This document shows positions 7,149-14,465 of a stretch of DNA of 14,809 nucleotides, piece after piece. Source of the stretch: JBHENC01 sp051000345 (lineage in GTDB: Bacteria > Acidobacteriota > Blastocatellia > Pyrinomonadales > Pyrinomonadaceae). The DNA is taken from NCBI GenBank assembly GCA_051000345.1, contig JBPCOJ010000115.1, positions 1 through 14,809 of the forward strand. Reading direction: 5' to 3'. The notes beneath the pieces were generated by a model. The model ran no database searches, was not told the DNA's origin, and saw only the letters and a program-made list of their open reading frames with translations. The position numbers and the translations under genes were made by a program. Position 1 is the first letter of the stretch, and each line of letters starts with the position of its first letter.

Positions 7149-7196
7149 GTTCTTTTGAAGTCCCTTTGATTGTCCGGCGACTATCGTCGGAAGATT

Positions 7197-7601
7197 CTAC
7201 GCGCCCGCTTTGCTGATGAGCATTCGCAGCATGATTTGCAGTTGCGCGGTGGTGAAAGGCTTCGGTAGAAAAACGACGGCTCCGGCGGAAAAGCTTTCCG
7301 AAGAGAGTTTCGGGTTTTGCTCGGCGGTCATCATCATCACGGGAATTTTCATCAATCGTTTTTCCGTGCGCATAAAGCGAACGAGTTCCGGCCCCTGTAT
7401 GTGCGGCATCATGACATCGAAAATGCCTGCGATGAAATTCGCGTCTTCCTGCAAAAGTTTGTAGGCTTCGCGCCCGTCGCGCGCTGGCACGACCGTGTAG
7501 CCCTCTTTTTCGACAATGGCTGTGACGAGACGCAAGATCGCCGGATCATCATCGGCGACGAGCACGCGTCGTGAGGCTTGAGGCTCTGGCGTAGTGGACA
7601 C
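7197..7601 (-). CDS. Stand-alone CheY-like response regulator receiver
   Basis: A 134-residue protein that is almost entirely one receiver domain. All phosphorelay residues are present: acidic D17-D19 (VADDDP), phosphoacceptor D62 (GIFDVMMP), switch T92 (MMMTAEQ) and K114 (LPKPF). There is no output domain, so it should signal by protein contact or pass phosphate on. No histidine kinase is encoded in the window, so the partner is elsewhere. The start is GTG at 7601, with nine residues before the first beta strand. There is no well-placed Shine-Dalgarno, and a TATAAA box ends seven bases before the start. It follows pdxA by 35 bases. Confidence 0.9.
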   Translation of the reverse strand: MSTTPEPQASRRVLVADDDPAILRLVTAIVEKEGYTVVPARDGREAYKLLQEDANFIAGIFDVMMPHIQGPELVRFMRTEKRLMKIPVMMMTAEQNPKLSSESFSAGAVVFLPKPFTTAQLQIMLRMLISKAGA

Positions 7602-7608
7602 GTCTTAT

Positions 7609-7614
7609 TTTATA
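7609..7614 (-). promoter_or_regulatory. Candidate -10 box giving a leaderless mRNA
   Basis: TATAAA on the minus strand, followed by seven bases and then the GTG of the CheY-like gene, so transcription could begin at or next to the start codon. A TTGATA lies 20 bases upstream (7640-7635), over the pdxA stop codon, which is longer than the usual 16-18 base spacing. Confidence 0.4.
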
Positions 7615-7636
7615 CCTTTCAAAATCGAACTTCATA

Positions 7637-8704
7637 TCAAACTTCGACGGCGCGATTGCCTTCTTCGCCGTGCGTAAACAATTGCGCCGCGAGCTGTATC
7701 GCCGCCACCATGCTCGAATGTTCCGCGATGCCTTTGCCCGCGATGTCAAACGCCGTGCCGTGATCCACAGAGGTGCGTATAAACGGCAAGCCGAGCGTGA
7801 CGTTGACGGCCTCGCCGAATGATAAACATTTGACGGGAATCATGGCTTGGTCATGGTAACACGAAACAACCGCATCGAATTCGCCGCGCGAGGCACGCAG
7901 GAAAACAGTGTCCGCCGAGAAGGGGCCGCGCGCGTCGATTTCTCCGCCGCTGCGACACGCTTCGACGGCAGGCATAATCTCCGAAGCTTCCTCGACGCCG
8001 AAAAGCCCGCCTTCCGCGCCGTGAGGGTTCAGCGCGGCGACGGCGATGCGCGGATGTTCTATTCCCCAGCGCCGCAGTTCGCGGTGGGCGAGTTTGATGA
8101 CGCCGATCAAGCGGTCTTTTTCGACGAGACGAATCGCTTCCGAAAGCGGCACATGCGTTGATAAAAGCACGATGCGCAAATTCGCCGCGACAAAGGCCAT
8201 CGCGTATTCTTCCGTGTTCGTCAGGTGCGCGAGAAATTCCGTGTGACCGGGGAAACCGTAGCCGCCTAAATAGAGCGCGCGCTTGTTGATCGGCGCGGTG
8301 GTCATCGCGTCGAGTTTTCCGGCGGCGCAAAGCTCTACGGCGGCTTCTATGTATTCGGCGGCAGCTTTGCCAGCGCGCCCGGATTCCACTCCCGGCTCGA
8401 TATGCCCGTTGATATTGTCGAGATGGAAAATGACGGGCGCGCGCAAATCGTCCGGCAGTTGTTCGTCGCGGCGCACGATGTCGTAGCCGCAATTGAGATC
8501 GAGCGTGCGCGCCGTGTGCGCGAGAAGCTGCGCGTCGCCGAGTATGACAGGCACGCAGATTTTCAAAACCTCTTCTTCCGCCACCGCCTTCAAAACGACT
8601 TCGGGGCCGATGCCCGCAGGGTCGCCCATCGTGACGCCGATGCGCGGCAATCTTCGTTTCGCGCGATGAGGTTTAGCAGACGTGTGTGGCGAAAACTCAG
8701 TCAT
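7637..8704 (-). CDS. pdxA: 4-hydroxythreonine-4-phosphate dehydrogenase
   Basis: Oxidises 4-phosphohydroxy-L-threonine with NAD to the intermediate condensed by PdxJ into pyridoxine 5'-phosphate, in the DXP-dependent vitamin B6 pathway; cytoplasmic, metal-dependent homodimer. From the chosen start it has 355 residues. Seen are GDPAGIGPE (27-35), the three family metal-binding histidines at about H154 (PGHTEF), H184 (STHVPL) and H284 (CYHDQ), and the C-terminal signature LGLPFIRTSVDHGTAFDIAG (304-323). The frame is open 17 codons further upstream, but homology begins after the ATG at 8704 and the extra part is AT-rich, promoter-like DNA. An AGGA lies 11 bases before the ATG. pdxJ is not in the window. 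The basic N-terminal tail (about 20 residues) is a little longer than in E. coli. Confidence 0.95.
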   Translation of the reverse strand: MTEFSPHTSAKPHRAKRRLPRIGVTMGDPAGIGPEVVLKAVAEEEVLKICVPVILGDAQLLAHTARTLDLNCGYDIVRRDEQLPDDLRAPVIFHLDNINGHIEPGVESGRAGKAAAEYIEAAVELCAAGKLDAMTTAPINKRALYLGGYGFPGHTEFLAHLTNTEEYAMAFVAANLRIVLLSTHVPLSEAIRLVEKDRLIGVIKLAHRELRRWGIEHPRIAVAALNPHGAEGGLFGVEEASEIMPAVEACRSGGEIDARGPFSADTVFLRASRGEFDAVVSCYHDQAMIPVKCLSFGEAVNVTLGLPFIRTSVDHGTAFDIAGKGIAEHSSMVAAIQLAAQLFTHGEEGNRAVEV

Positions 8705-8774
8705 GGACTCGATGATCCTGCCAAAACGATTAAACTTAAAGTCTATCGTCAACAAGGTAAAGTTGAATCAAATG

Positions 8775-9257
8775 TTAAGCGGTAGCGTCGTTGTCAGCGC
8801 CCTCGCTCGTGCCGTCGCGGTCTTCCACCTTGTACATATATTTGACGTGGCGCTTGAGCACTAAAAGATTCGGCGCGGATTTGCGATTAATCTTAAACGC
8901 GCCGCGATCATACCACTCGATGGTGCCTTCGATTTCTTCGCCGCCGGAAAGCACGATCACCATCGGCGTGTGCGCGTCCATCTGCTTTTTGTAGTAATAG
9001 ATTTCCGCATTGGTTTCGGCGGGCGGCGGAGTGCGGCGACGCGCAGATGCGGCACCGAATGATGACGATTGCGAAGCAGCACTATAGGACGATGAAGCAC
9101 CGCTGTTGCTGCCGCCGCTGCTGCTGCTGCTCGCGGGACGATGGTCGTCTTTACTCCCGCCTGTTGTAGACGAAGCCTGAGCCGGTTTCTGTATCACTAT
9201 ATCGCGCTTCTTTTCTTTAACTTCCGCGAGTGTCGTTCGGATTAATTTACGGTTCAC
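8775..9257 (-). CDS. Hfq/Sm-like RNA-binding protein with a long N-terminal extension
   Basis: A 160-residue protein. Residues 86-143 fit an Hfq-type Sm fold: a helix YYYKKQMD, then TPMVIVLSGGEEIEGTIEWYD (97-117), equivalent to the Sm1 strand pattern in Hfq, and LLVLKRHVKYMYK (131-143) at Sm2. The classical Sm2 Tyr-Lys-His motif is altered (LKRH). The core is preceded by a basic N-terminus (MNRKLIR) and a Ser/Gly/Ala-rich disordered stretch (29-80), where canonical Hfq has almost nothing, and followed by an acidic tail. It may act as an RNA chaperone, though substrate binding could differ. The start is GTG at 9257; a strong GGAGG lies unusually far away (14 bases). It sits between ftsZ and pdxA. 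Confidence 0.8.
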   Translation of the reverse strand: MNRKLIRTTLAEVKEKKRDIVIQKPAQASSTTGGSKDDHRPASSSSSGGSNSGASSSYSAASQSSSFGAASARRRTPPPAETNAEIYYYKKQMDAHTPMVIVLSGGEEIEGTIEWYDRGAFKINRKSAPNLLVLKRHVKYMYKVEDRDGTSEGADNDATA

Positions 9258-9538
9258 CTTTGTTTACATAACCTCCAGATAATTAAGCAGGCCGCAAGCG
9301 CGAGTACCGATAGCCTGACGAGTACGCGCCGGATACGAGCTATACAAAATAACTTCGAGCGCGAAGTGGATACGGGCAAGAAATTTATTCGTCTCTTTGT
9401 CGGCAATTGCCGCGCCGAGAAGAAAAGAATGTATTTGACCCGTGATGAAATTTCTTGCAATTTGGGAATGCGCGACATGCTACACGACGTGCTACAAAAA
9501 GGCAAAGGCTATCGGAAAGCATCAGCGATGAAAAGCGA
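9258..9538 (-). promoter_or_regulatory. Structured leader region upstream of the Hfq-like gene
   Basis: About 280 bases with no gene I can support. An 11-base perfect inverted repeat, GCAAGAAATTT, at 9376-9386 and 9448-9458 encloses 61 bases holding a perfect palindrome CGGCAATTGCCG (9401-9412). Nearer the gene, ACTTCG-AGCG-CGAAGT (9352-9367) is a compact hairpin. A TATAGC box on the minus strand near 9341 could be a -10 without a good -35. GGAGG at about 9276-9272 is followed by ATGTAA, a start-stop pair, before the GTG. Regulation of the Hfq-like gene through its leader is plausible but unproven. Confidence 0.4.
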
Positions 9539-9581
9539 AAGGCAAAAGCAAGAGGCGTCGTGCCTTCCTCGCTTTTGCCTT
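9539..9581 (-). terminator. Hairpin terminator after ftsZ
   Basis: On the minus strand AAGGCAAAAGCGAGG pairs with CCTC-TT-GCTTTTGCCTT: fifteen pairs with a two-base bulge and an 11-base loop. The 3' arm ends in CCTT followed by TCGCTTTTC. It lies 25 bases after the ftsZ stop and most likely ends the division-gene transcript. Confidence 0.75.
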
Positions 9582-9606
9582 AACGCTTGACCGCTGCCTT
9601 AGAAAA

Positions 9607-10764
9607 TTAGTCCGCTTTCTTTCGTATAAAGGTCGGCACGTCCAGATCATCCGCGCGCACGCCGCCGCCCGCGCCGGGGCGTTGCAGATCGTCGCCGGGT
9701 CGTTGCGTATAACGCGGCGCGTTCGTCGGCATTGCGGCGCTCGCATTCGTCGTGCCTGTCTCCGACATATCCTTGTCGAAGCCTGTGGCAATCACTGTAA
9801 TCTTCATTTCGTCGCGCATCGTTTCGTCGATCACCGCGCCGAAGATAATGTTGGCATCGTCGTCCGCCGCTTCGCGGATAATCGAAGAAGCTTCGTTGAC
9901 TTCATAAAGCGTCAGGTCAGGGCCGCCCGTGATGTTGATGAGCACGCACTTTGCGCCTTCGATGGTCGCTTCTTCTAAAAGCGGCGAAGAGATGGCCTGC
10001 TGCGTCGCTTCCATCGCGCGATGCTCGCCGCTGGCGCGCCCCGCGCCCATCAGAGCGAGTCCCATGCCCGCCATAATCGCCTTCACGTCGGCGAAATCGA
10101 GATTGATAAGGCCGGGGACGGTAATCAAATCGGAAATGCCCTGCACGGCTTGGCGAAGTACGTCGTCGGCGACCTTGAACGAATCGGCGAGCGAGGCGTT
10201 GCGCTCGACGGTGTGAAGCAAACGCTCGTTCGGAATCGTAATCACAGTGTCAACGGATTCGCGCAGTTCGCGCAAGCCCTGCTCGGCCTGCATCATTCGC
10301 CGCTTGCCTTCAAAGTGAAAAGGCTTGGTGACGACGGCGACTGTCAAAGCGTTCAACTCCGTCGCCAGCGAAGCGATGATCGGAGCCGCGCCCGTGCCTG
10401 TGCCGCCGCCGAGTCCTGTCGTCACGAAAACCATGTCCGCGCCTTCGAGGACTTCGATGATTTTCTCTGTGTCTTCGAGCGCGGCGTCGCGCCCGACGTG
10501 CGGATTCGCGCCCGCGCCTAAGCCTTTCGTCAAGCGCCCGCCGAGTTGAATCTTGATCGGCGCGCGCGAGCGTTTCAAGGCCTGTAAGTCCGTGTTGGCG
10601 ACGAGAAACTCGATGCCTTCGATGCCCGCTTCGATCATGCGGTTGACGGCATTGCCGCCGCCGCCGCCGATGCCTATAACTTTTATGCGCGCTCCGGTAA
10701 TCGGCGGATCGTCGTCGATAAAAATATTAATGCCATTGCCCGGCTGCCGTCCGTCCGGTGTCAT
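9607..10764 (-). CDS. ftsZ: Cell division protein FtsZ
   Basis: Tubulin-like GTPase that polymerises into the Z-ring at midcell and recruits the divisome. It has 385 residues, normal length. Seen are the nucleotide-binding GIGGGGGNAVNRM (31-43), the tubulin signature GGGTGTGAAP (119-128), the T7 loop NLDFADVKAIM (221-231) that triggers GTP hydrolysis in the neighbouring subunit, a short disordered linker (about 333-372), and a conserved C-terminal peptide DLDVPTFIRKKAD (373-385) that binds FtsA. The start at 10764 leaves a 24-residue N-terminal tail, and GAGAGG lies about 13 bases upstream. It follows ftsA after 148 bases and is closed by the terminator at 9539-9581. Confidence 0.99.
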   Translation of the reverse strand: MTPDGRQPGNGINIFIDDDPPITGARIKVIGIGGGGGNAVNRMIEAGIEGIEFLVANTDLQALKRSRAPIKIQLGGRLTKGLGAGANPHVGRDAALEDTEKIIEVLEGADMVFVTTGLGGGTGTGAAPIIASLATELNALTVAVVTKPFHFEGKRRMMQAEQGLRELRESVDTVITIPNERLLHTVERNASLADSFKVADDVLRQAVQGISDLITVPGLINLDFADVKAIMAGMGLALMGAGRASGEHRAMEATQQAISSPLLEEATIEGAKCVLINITGGPDLTLYEVNEASSIIREAADDDANIIFGAVIDETMRDEMKITVIATGFDKDMSETGTTNASAAMPTNAPRYTQRPGDDLQRPGAGGGVRADDLDVPTFIRKKAD

Positions 10765-10826
10765 AATGTTTGAATGTCCTCTCTTTGGCCTGAACTTCGC
10801 GCGTTGAAGCGAAAAGCTGTCGAGCG

Positions 10827-10832
10827 TTTATA
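10827..10832 (-). promoter_or_regulatory. Weak candidate -10 box in the ftsA-ftsZ gap
   Basis: TATAAA on the minus strand, 62 bases before the ftsZ ATG; the hexamer 17 bases upstream (TGCTTC) is a poor -35. The 148-base gap (10765-10912) holds no gene. A separate ftsZ promoter is common in bacteria, which is the main reason to list it. Confidence 0.25.
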
Positions 10833-10912
10833 TTGGGCTTGCTGCGCCGGAAGCATCTATATCTTGCGGACTACATCTTGTGCTCGCTGGCGCGGCAGCA
10901 TACAACAACTTG

Positions 10913-12178
10913 TCAAAAAATACTACTAAAACGATGTCGGAATTTGGAAACGAAATCAGTTAATTTTCCGGTCTGCCCGCGCTTCACGGTTCCGGCGGCG
11001 CGGGATTCGGCGGAGAGCGAGCGGTGCGCGACCAGCGCGAGGCCGGAAGCAGCCGCCCACGCAGGGCTTTGAATGTCTTCGACGAGGCCGCCAAAGCGGT
11101 CTCTTTCCGGGTAGCCGATCCTGACGGGCGCATCGAAAACCTGTTCGGCAATCTCCGCCATGCCTGCCAAGAGCGCCCCGCCGCCGGTCAGCACAATGCC
11201 GCTCGATAATTGTCTTTCCCAACCGGATTCCCTGATTTCGTCTGCGACCTGCATCAATACTTCCTCGGCGCGCGGCTGCAAAATGTCGCACAAGATTTGT
11301 CTGGAAAGCTGGCGCGGCGGGCGGCCACCGACCGAAGGCACGTCAACTAATTCGCCGCGCTGCATTTCGTTCAAACTCGCGCTCGACGCGCATCCGACGT
11401 TGCGCTTGATACGCTCTGCTTCGGGAATCGGCGTGCGCAAACCAAAGGCGATGTCGTTCGTAAAGTGCGAGCCGCCGACGGCGAAAACGCTCGTGTGCTG
11501 CACTGCGCCGCGCTGGTAAATCACAAGCCCCGTCGTTTCCGCGCCGATGTCCACGAGCGCCGCGCCGAATTCCTTATCATCGTCGGTCAAAGTGGCTTCG
11601 GCGGCGGCTAATTGTTCGAGCACCATGTCCGCAACGACAAGGCCAGCGCGATTAACGGCATTGATGGCATTTTGTCTGGCGGTGACGGGACTCGTCACGA
11701 TGTGGACTTTAACGGCGAGGCGCGCCCCGATCATTCCGATTGGATCATTGATGCCGTCCTGATCGTCCACGATGAATTCCTGCGGCAGGCGATCCACGAT
11801 TTCGCGCCCGGCGGGAAGTTGAATCGCGCACGCCGAATCAATCGCGCGCCGCACATCGTCCGGCGTGATTTCCCTATCACGTCCAGAGACAGCGACAATC
11901 GCCTGCCCGTTGAAGCCCATAATGTGCGAGCCTGCAAGGTTAATCGTCACGTCTTCGGTTTCCAGCCCGCTCATTCTTTCGGCATCTTCGACGGCGCGCT
12001 TGATGCTCTCCACAGCCGCGTCCGGGTTGACGATGACGCCTTTGCGCAAGCCGCGCGCTTCCGCTTCGCCGATGCCGACGATGTCGAGCACCACGCCGTC
12101 ACCGGGTTCCGCAACGATGCACGTCACTTTGCTGGTTCCGATGTCGAGTCCGACTGTGTGTGCGGCACGTTTAGCCAT
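10913..12178 (-). CDS. ftsA: Cell division protein FtsA
   Basis: Actin-family ATPase that tethers FtsZ filaments to the membrane and links them to later divisome proteins. It has 421 residues. The actin-fold nucleotide motifs are present: phosphate-1 LDIGTSK (11-17), phosphate-2 VDIGAETTG (209-217) and adenosine TGGGALLAG (331-339). The 1C subdomain unique to FtsA falls around 85-165. The last residues (DFVSKFRHRFSSIF, 408-421) form a basic amphipathic helix, the family's membrane-targeting sequence. GAGAGG ten bases before the ATG supports the start. It lies 26 bases after ftsQ and so is in the same transcription unit. Confidence 0.98.
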   Translation of the reverse strand: MAKRAAHTVGLDIGTSKVTCIVAEPGDGVVLDIVGIGEAEARGLRKGVIVNPDAAVESIKRAVEDAERMSGLETEDVTINLAGSHIMGFNGQAIVAVSGRDREITPDDVRRAIDSACAIQLPAGREIVDRLPQEFIVDDQDGINDPIGMIGARLAVKVHIVTSPVTARQNAINAVNRAGLVVADMVLEQLAAAEATLTDDDKEFGAALVDIGAETTGLVIYQRGAVQHTSVFAVGGSHFTNDIAFGLRTPIPEAERIKRNVGCASSASLNEMQRGELVDVPSVGGRPPRQLSRQILCDILQPRAEEVLMQVADEIRESGWERQLSSGIVLTGGGALLAGMAEIAEQVFDAPVRIGYPERDRFGGLVEDIQSPAWAAASGLALVAHRSLSAESRAAGTVKRGQTGKLTDFVSKFRHRFSSIF

Positions 12179-12204
12179 TCGACGTTTACCTCTCGAAAAA
12201 TTCT

Positions 12205-13425
12205 TTATCCGACACGGCGCGGGCGCGTTTTCGTTTTCGTTTCATTGTCGGCGGCGTGTTTCTCGGCACGCTTTTCAACGCGCTCTTTTTTCTGCGGCTC
12301 CGTTGCCTTACGCGCGATTGCCTGATGCGCGGTAGCCTGTGTTTTCATTTCCTTTTTCCGGCCTGTTTGTTTCTTCGCCTGCGCAGAGTGTTCGCTCGTT
12401 TGAGCACGCGCTGATTCGACATTTTCATTGCTGTTGCTGCTGTTGCCGCCATCACCAGAAGTTGCATCTGCGGCGCTTGCGGTTTGCGAGGCACCGGAGC
12501 CGAAGCCGATGATGATGCGTCGTTCGAGAGTTGCGTCGAGATGCGTAATCGAAGCGCCGCGCGCCGTGTGGCGTTGTTCGTCGAGCACACTCAAAGCTGT
12601 TTTCAAACGCTTGCCGAAATCCTTTGCGCCGAGCCGCACCTCGATTTCCGCGTCGTCGCCCGTAAGCTGCGCGCGCACGTCCCGCACATCGCTCAAATTT
12701 ACTTCACTTACTCTATTGCTTAAATTCAACTCATCCCACTCGCGCGCCATTTCCAGCCCTTTGCTTACGCGTTCACGATTAATTGCGCGCGCCGCTTCGC
12801 CAGTATTTTCGTCAAGCCCCGTGAGAAAAAAGTCCGGCATTTTGTCTGTCGGCGCGAACGCACCGAGCGACACCGCATCATCGTCCATCCACACGAGCCG
12901 TCCCGCGCTCGTGCGCACAACCGCGCGCGGCACGCGTTCCGTCACGCGCACGCGCAAGCCGTCCGGCAGCACGCGCGAAACAATGGCGCTTCGCACCCAA
13001 GGCAATTTTTCAAGCTCTCTGCTGATGTCACTCAAGTCCGCGCGCCACACGCCTGTTCGCGCGACGGCATGGCGCACGACTGTTTTGATTTGATCGTCCG
13101 AAGCACGCGACGTGCCGCCGACATCCACTGCACGCAATTGAAAAAACGAAGCCGACGCTGCCGCCCGATAACCCGCAAAGAGCATTACTCCGACGACAAT
13201 CGCCAGCAGAATTTTCCCTATGAGCGGAGCATACTGAAGCACTGCGCTCAATCCGCTGCCGGACTCACTGCGGCGTGCGGAGTTTGCTTTGCCCGCGCGT
13301 TCACGCCGCGCAGGATTCTGCGCAATGCCGCCGTTTGCGTTGCGTCCCTTATTCGCGGACGTGTTTCGTCCCGATCCCGAAACACCGGCGGCTCCCGCGC
13401 GTGGCGTAATGACTTGTTCTCTCAA
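12205..13425 (-). CDS. ftsQ: Cell division protein FtsQ with long basic tails
   Basis: Bitopic divisome protein that bridges early and late division proteins through FtsB/FtsL. It has 406 residues, longer than the usual 250-300. A basic Gly/Asn/Ala-rich cytoplasmic region (1-64) precedes one membrane helix (about 66-88), a POTRA domain (about 94-165, with LRAVDVGGTSRASDDQI and LPWVRSAIVSRVLPDGLRVRV), and the FtsQ beta domain to about 307. Residues 310-406 are an added low-complexity tail, Ser/Asn-rich and then Lys/Arg/Glu-rich, predicted outside the membrane. The start is TTG at 13425, two bases after the murB stop, with AAGGA ten bases upstream overlapping the end of murB, so translation is probably coupled. 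ftsA follows. Confidence 0.93.
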   Translation of the reverse strand: MREQVITPRAGAAGVSGSGRNTSANKGRNANGGIAQNPARRERAGKANSARRSESGSGLSAVLQYAPLIGKILLAIVVGVMLFAGYRAAASASFFQLRAVDVGGTSRASDDQIKTVVRHAVARTGVWRADLSDISRELEKLPWVRSAIVSRVLPDGLRVRVTERVPRAVVRTSAGRLVWMDDDAVSLGAFAPTDKMPDFFLTGLDENTGEAARAINRERVSKGLEMAREWDELNLSNRVSEVNLSDVRDVRAQLTGDDAEIEVRLGAKDFGKRLKTALSVLDEQRHTARGASITHLDATLERRIIIGFGSGASQTASAADATSGDGGNSSNSNENVESARAQTSEHSAQAKKQTGRKKEMKTQATAHQAIARKATEPQKKERVEKRAEKHAADNETKTKTRPRRVG

Positions 13426-13427
13426 TG

Positions 13428-14429
13428 CTACTTGTTCCTTTCATCAACCGAAGCGCGGCTTTGCGATTCGTTCGCCGCTTCCGCGCGCCATAATTCGACT
13501 TCGTATTCCAACTCGAATCCATGCTCGCGCCGCACGCGTTCCCTGATTTCTTCGGCGAGCGCCAAAGCGTCTGACGCACGCGCGTCGTCGCCTTCGGTCA
13601 CAATAAAATTCGCGTGAACCGGAGAAACGACTGCGCCACCGCGCCGCGCGCCCTTCATGCCCATTTCATCAATCATTTTTCCCGTGCCGATAACGCTTCC
13701 CGGCGGGTTCTTGAAAAAGCATCCGGCGCTGCGCGAGCCGTGCGGCTGAGTCGCTAAGCGTTTCCGTTTCGCTTCATCCATGCGCTCTTTAATTTTCAAA
13801 GGATCATCCGGCGTCAGCCTTAGCGTCGCGCCGAGAAGGAGTTCGCCTTCACGAAAGGATGTATGGCGGTAATCCCATTTCACTTCGCTTCCCGGCACTT
13901 CTGCGACGCGCCCATTGCGTGCCACGCGCACAGTCTCTGTAACATTGCCGATCTCATGCCCGTATGCGCCCGCGTTCATCCACAATGCGCCGCCGACGGT
14001 TCCCGGAATTCCGCCCAAACCTTCTATGCCCGAAAGCCCCGCGCGCGCCGCATCGACGCACAATCTGGGCAAGCTGTAACCCGCGCTGATCGTCGCGCGC
14101 TCCGCATCGAATAGAACTTTGCCCTTCAATTCCTTCAAGCTCACCACCACATAATGATGATCCGCATCGTCCGCCAACACGTTGCTGCCGGAGCCGAGCG
14201 CGCGCCAACCGATTCCCGCTTCATCGAGCGCGTGAACAATCGCTGAGGCTTCCTCTTCCGTGCGCGGCGAGATTACCCAATCAATCGCGCCGCCGACGCG
14301 CAGGCTTGTCAGTTGAGCAAAACGCCGCCCGCGTTCGGCGCGCACATTTAAGTCGGCAGCGATTTTTTCAATCGCCGCATCGCGCATTTCGATGCTCAAA
14401 TTGTTCGCCGTTTCAATCACTGCTTTCAT
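13428..14429 (-). CDS. murB: UDP-N-acetylenolpyruvoylglucosamine reductase
   Basis: FAD enzyme that reduces UDP-GlcNAc-enolpyruvate with NADPH to UDP-MurNAc, the second committed step of peptidoglycan synthesis; cytoplasmic. It has 333 residues. Seen are the FAD-binding TSLRVGGAIDW (41-51), GSGSNVLADD (79-88), GLGGIPGTVGGALWMNAGAY (137-156), the catalytic Tyr-Arg of WDYRHTSF (185-192), SAGCFFKNPPG (234-244) and the C-terminal LEYEVELW (307-314) holding the catalytic Glu. The residue that protonates the intermediate, Ser in E. coli MurB, is Cys here (C237). The start has a close GGAAG. It follows murC by 36 bases and precedes ftsQ by two. Confidence 0.98.
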   Translation of the reverse strand: MKAVIETANNLSIEMRDAAIEKIAADLNVRAERGRRFAQLTSLRVGGAIDWVISPRTEEEASAIVHALDEAGIGWRALGSGSNVLADDADHHYVVVSLKELKGKVLFDAERATISAGYSLPRLCVDAARAGLSGIEGLGGIPGTVGGALWMNAGAYGHEIGNVTETVRVARNGRVAEVPGSEVKWDYRHTSFREGELLLGATLRLTPDDPLKIKERMDEAKRKRLATQPHGSRSAGCFFKNPPGSVIGTGKMIDEMGMKGARRGGAVVSPVHANFIVTEGDDARASDALALAEEIRERVRREHGFELEYEVELWRAEAANESQSRASVDERNK

Positions 14430-14465
14430 TCACTTCCAAATCAAACGCTTCTTTTACTGACTCTG

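Noticed and set aside
8705..8755. Upstream start of pdxA, adding 17 residues, and a TTGACG at 8747-8752 as its -35
   Set aside because: The extra residues are outside family homology. TTGACG has no acceptable -10 at 16-18 bases (the TTTAAT nearby is only 12 away), so I did not list a promoter.
9254..9505. Minus-strand frame of 83 codons ending on the Hfq-like start (GTGA overlap)
   Set aside because: No ribosome binding site or recognisable domain; it runs through the inverted repeats and looks like an open frame by chance. A short hydrophobic stretch near its end kept it in consideration.
9366..9590. Plus-strand frame of 74 codons in the ftsZ/Hfq-like gap
   Set aside because: It crosses the ftsZ terminator hairpin, lacks a Shine-Dalgarno and would be the only plus-strand gene.
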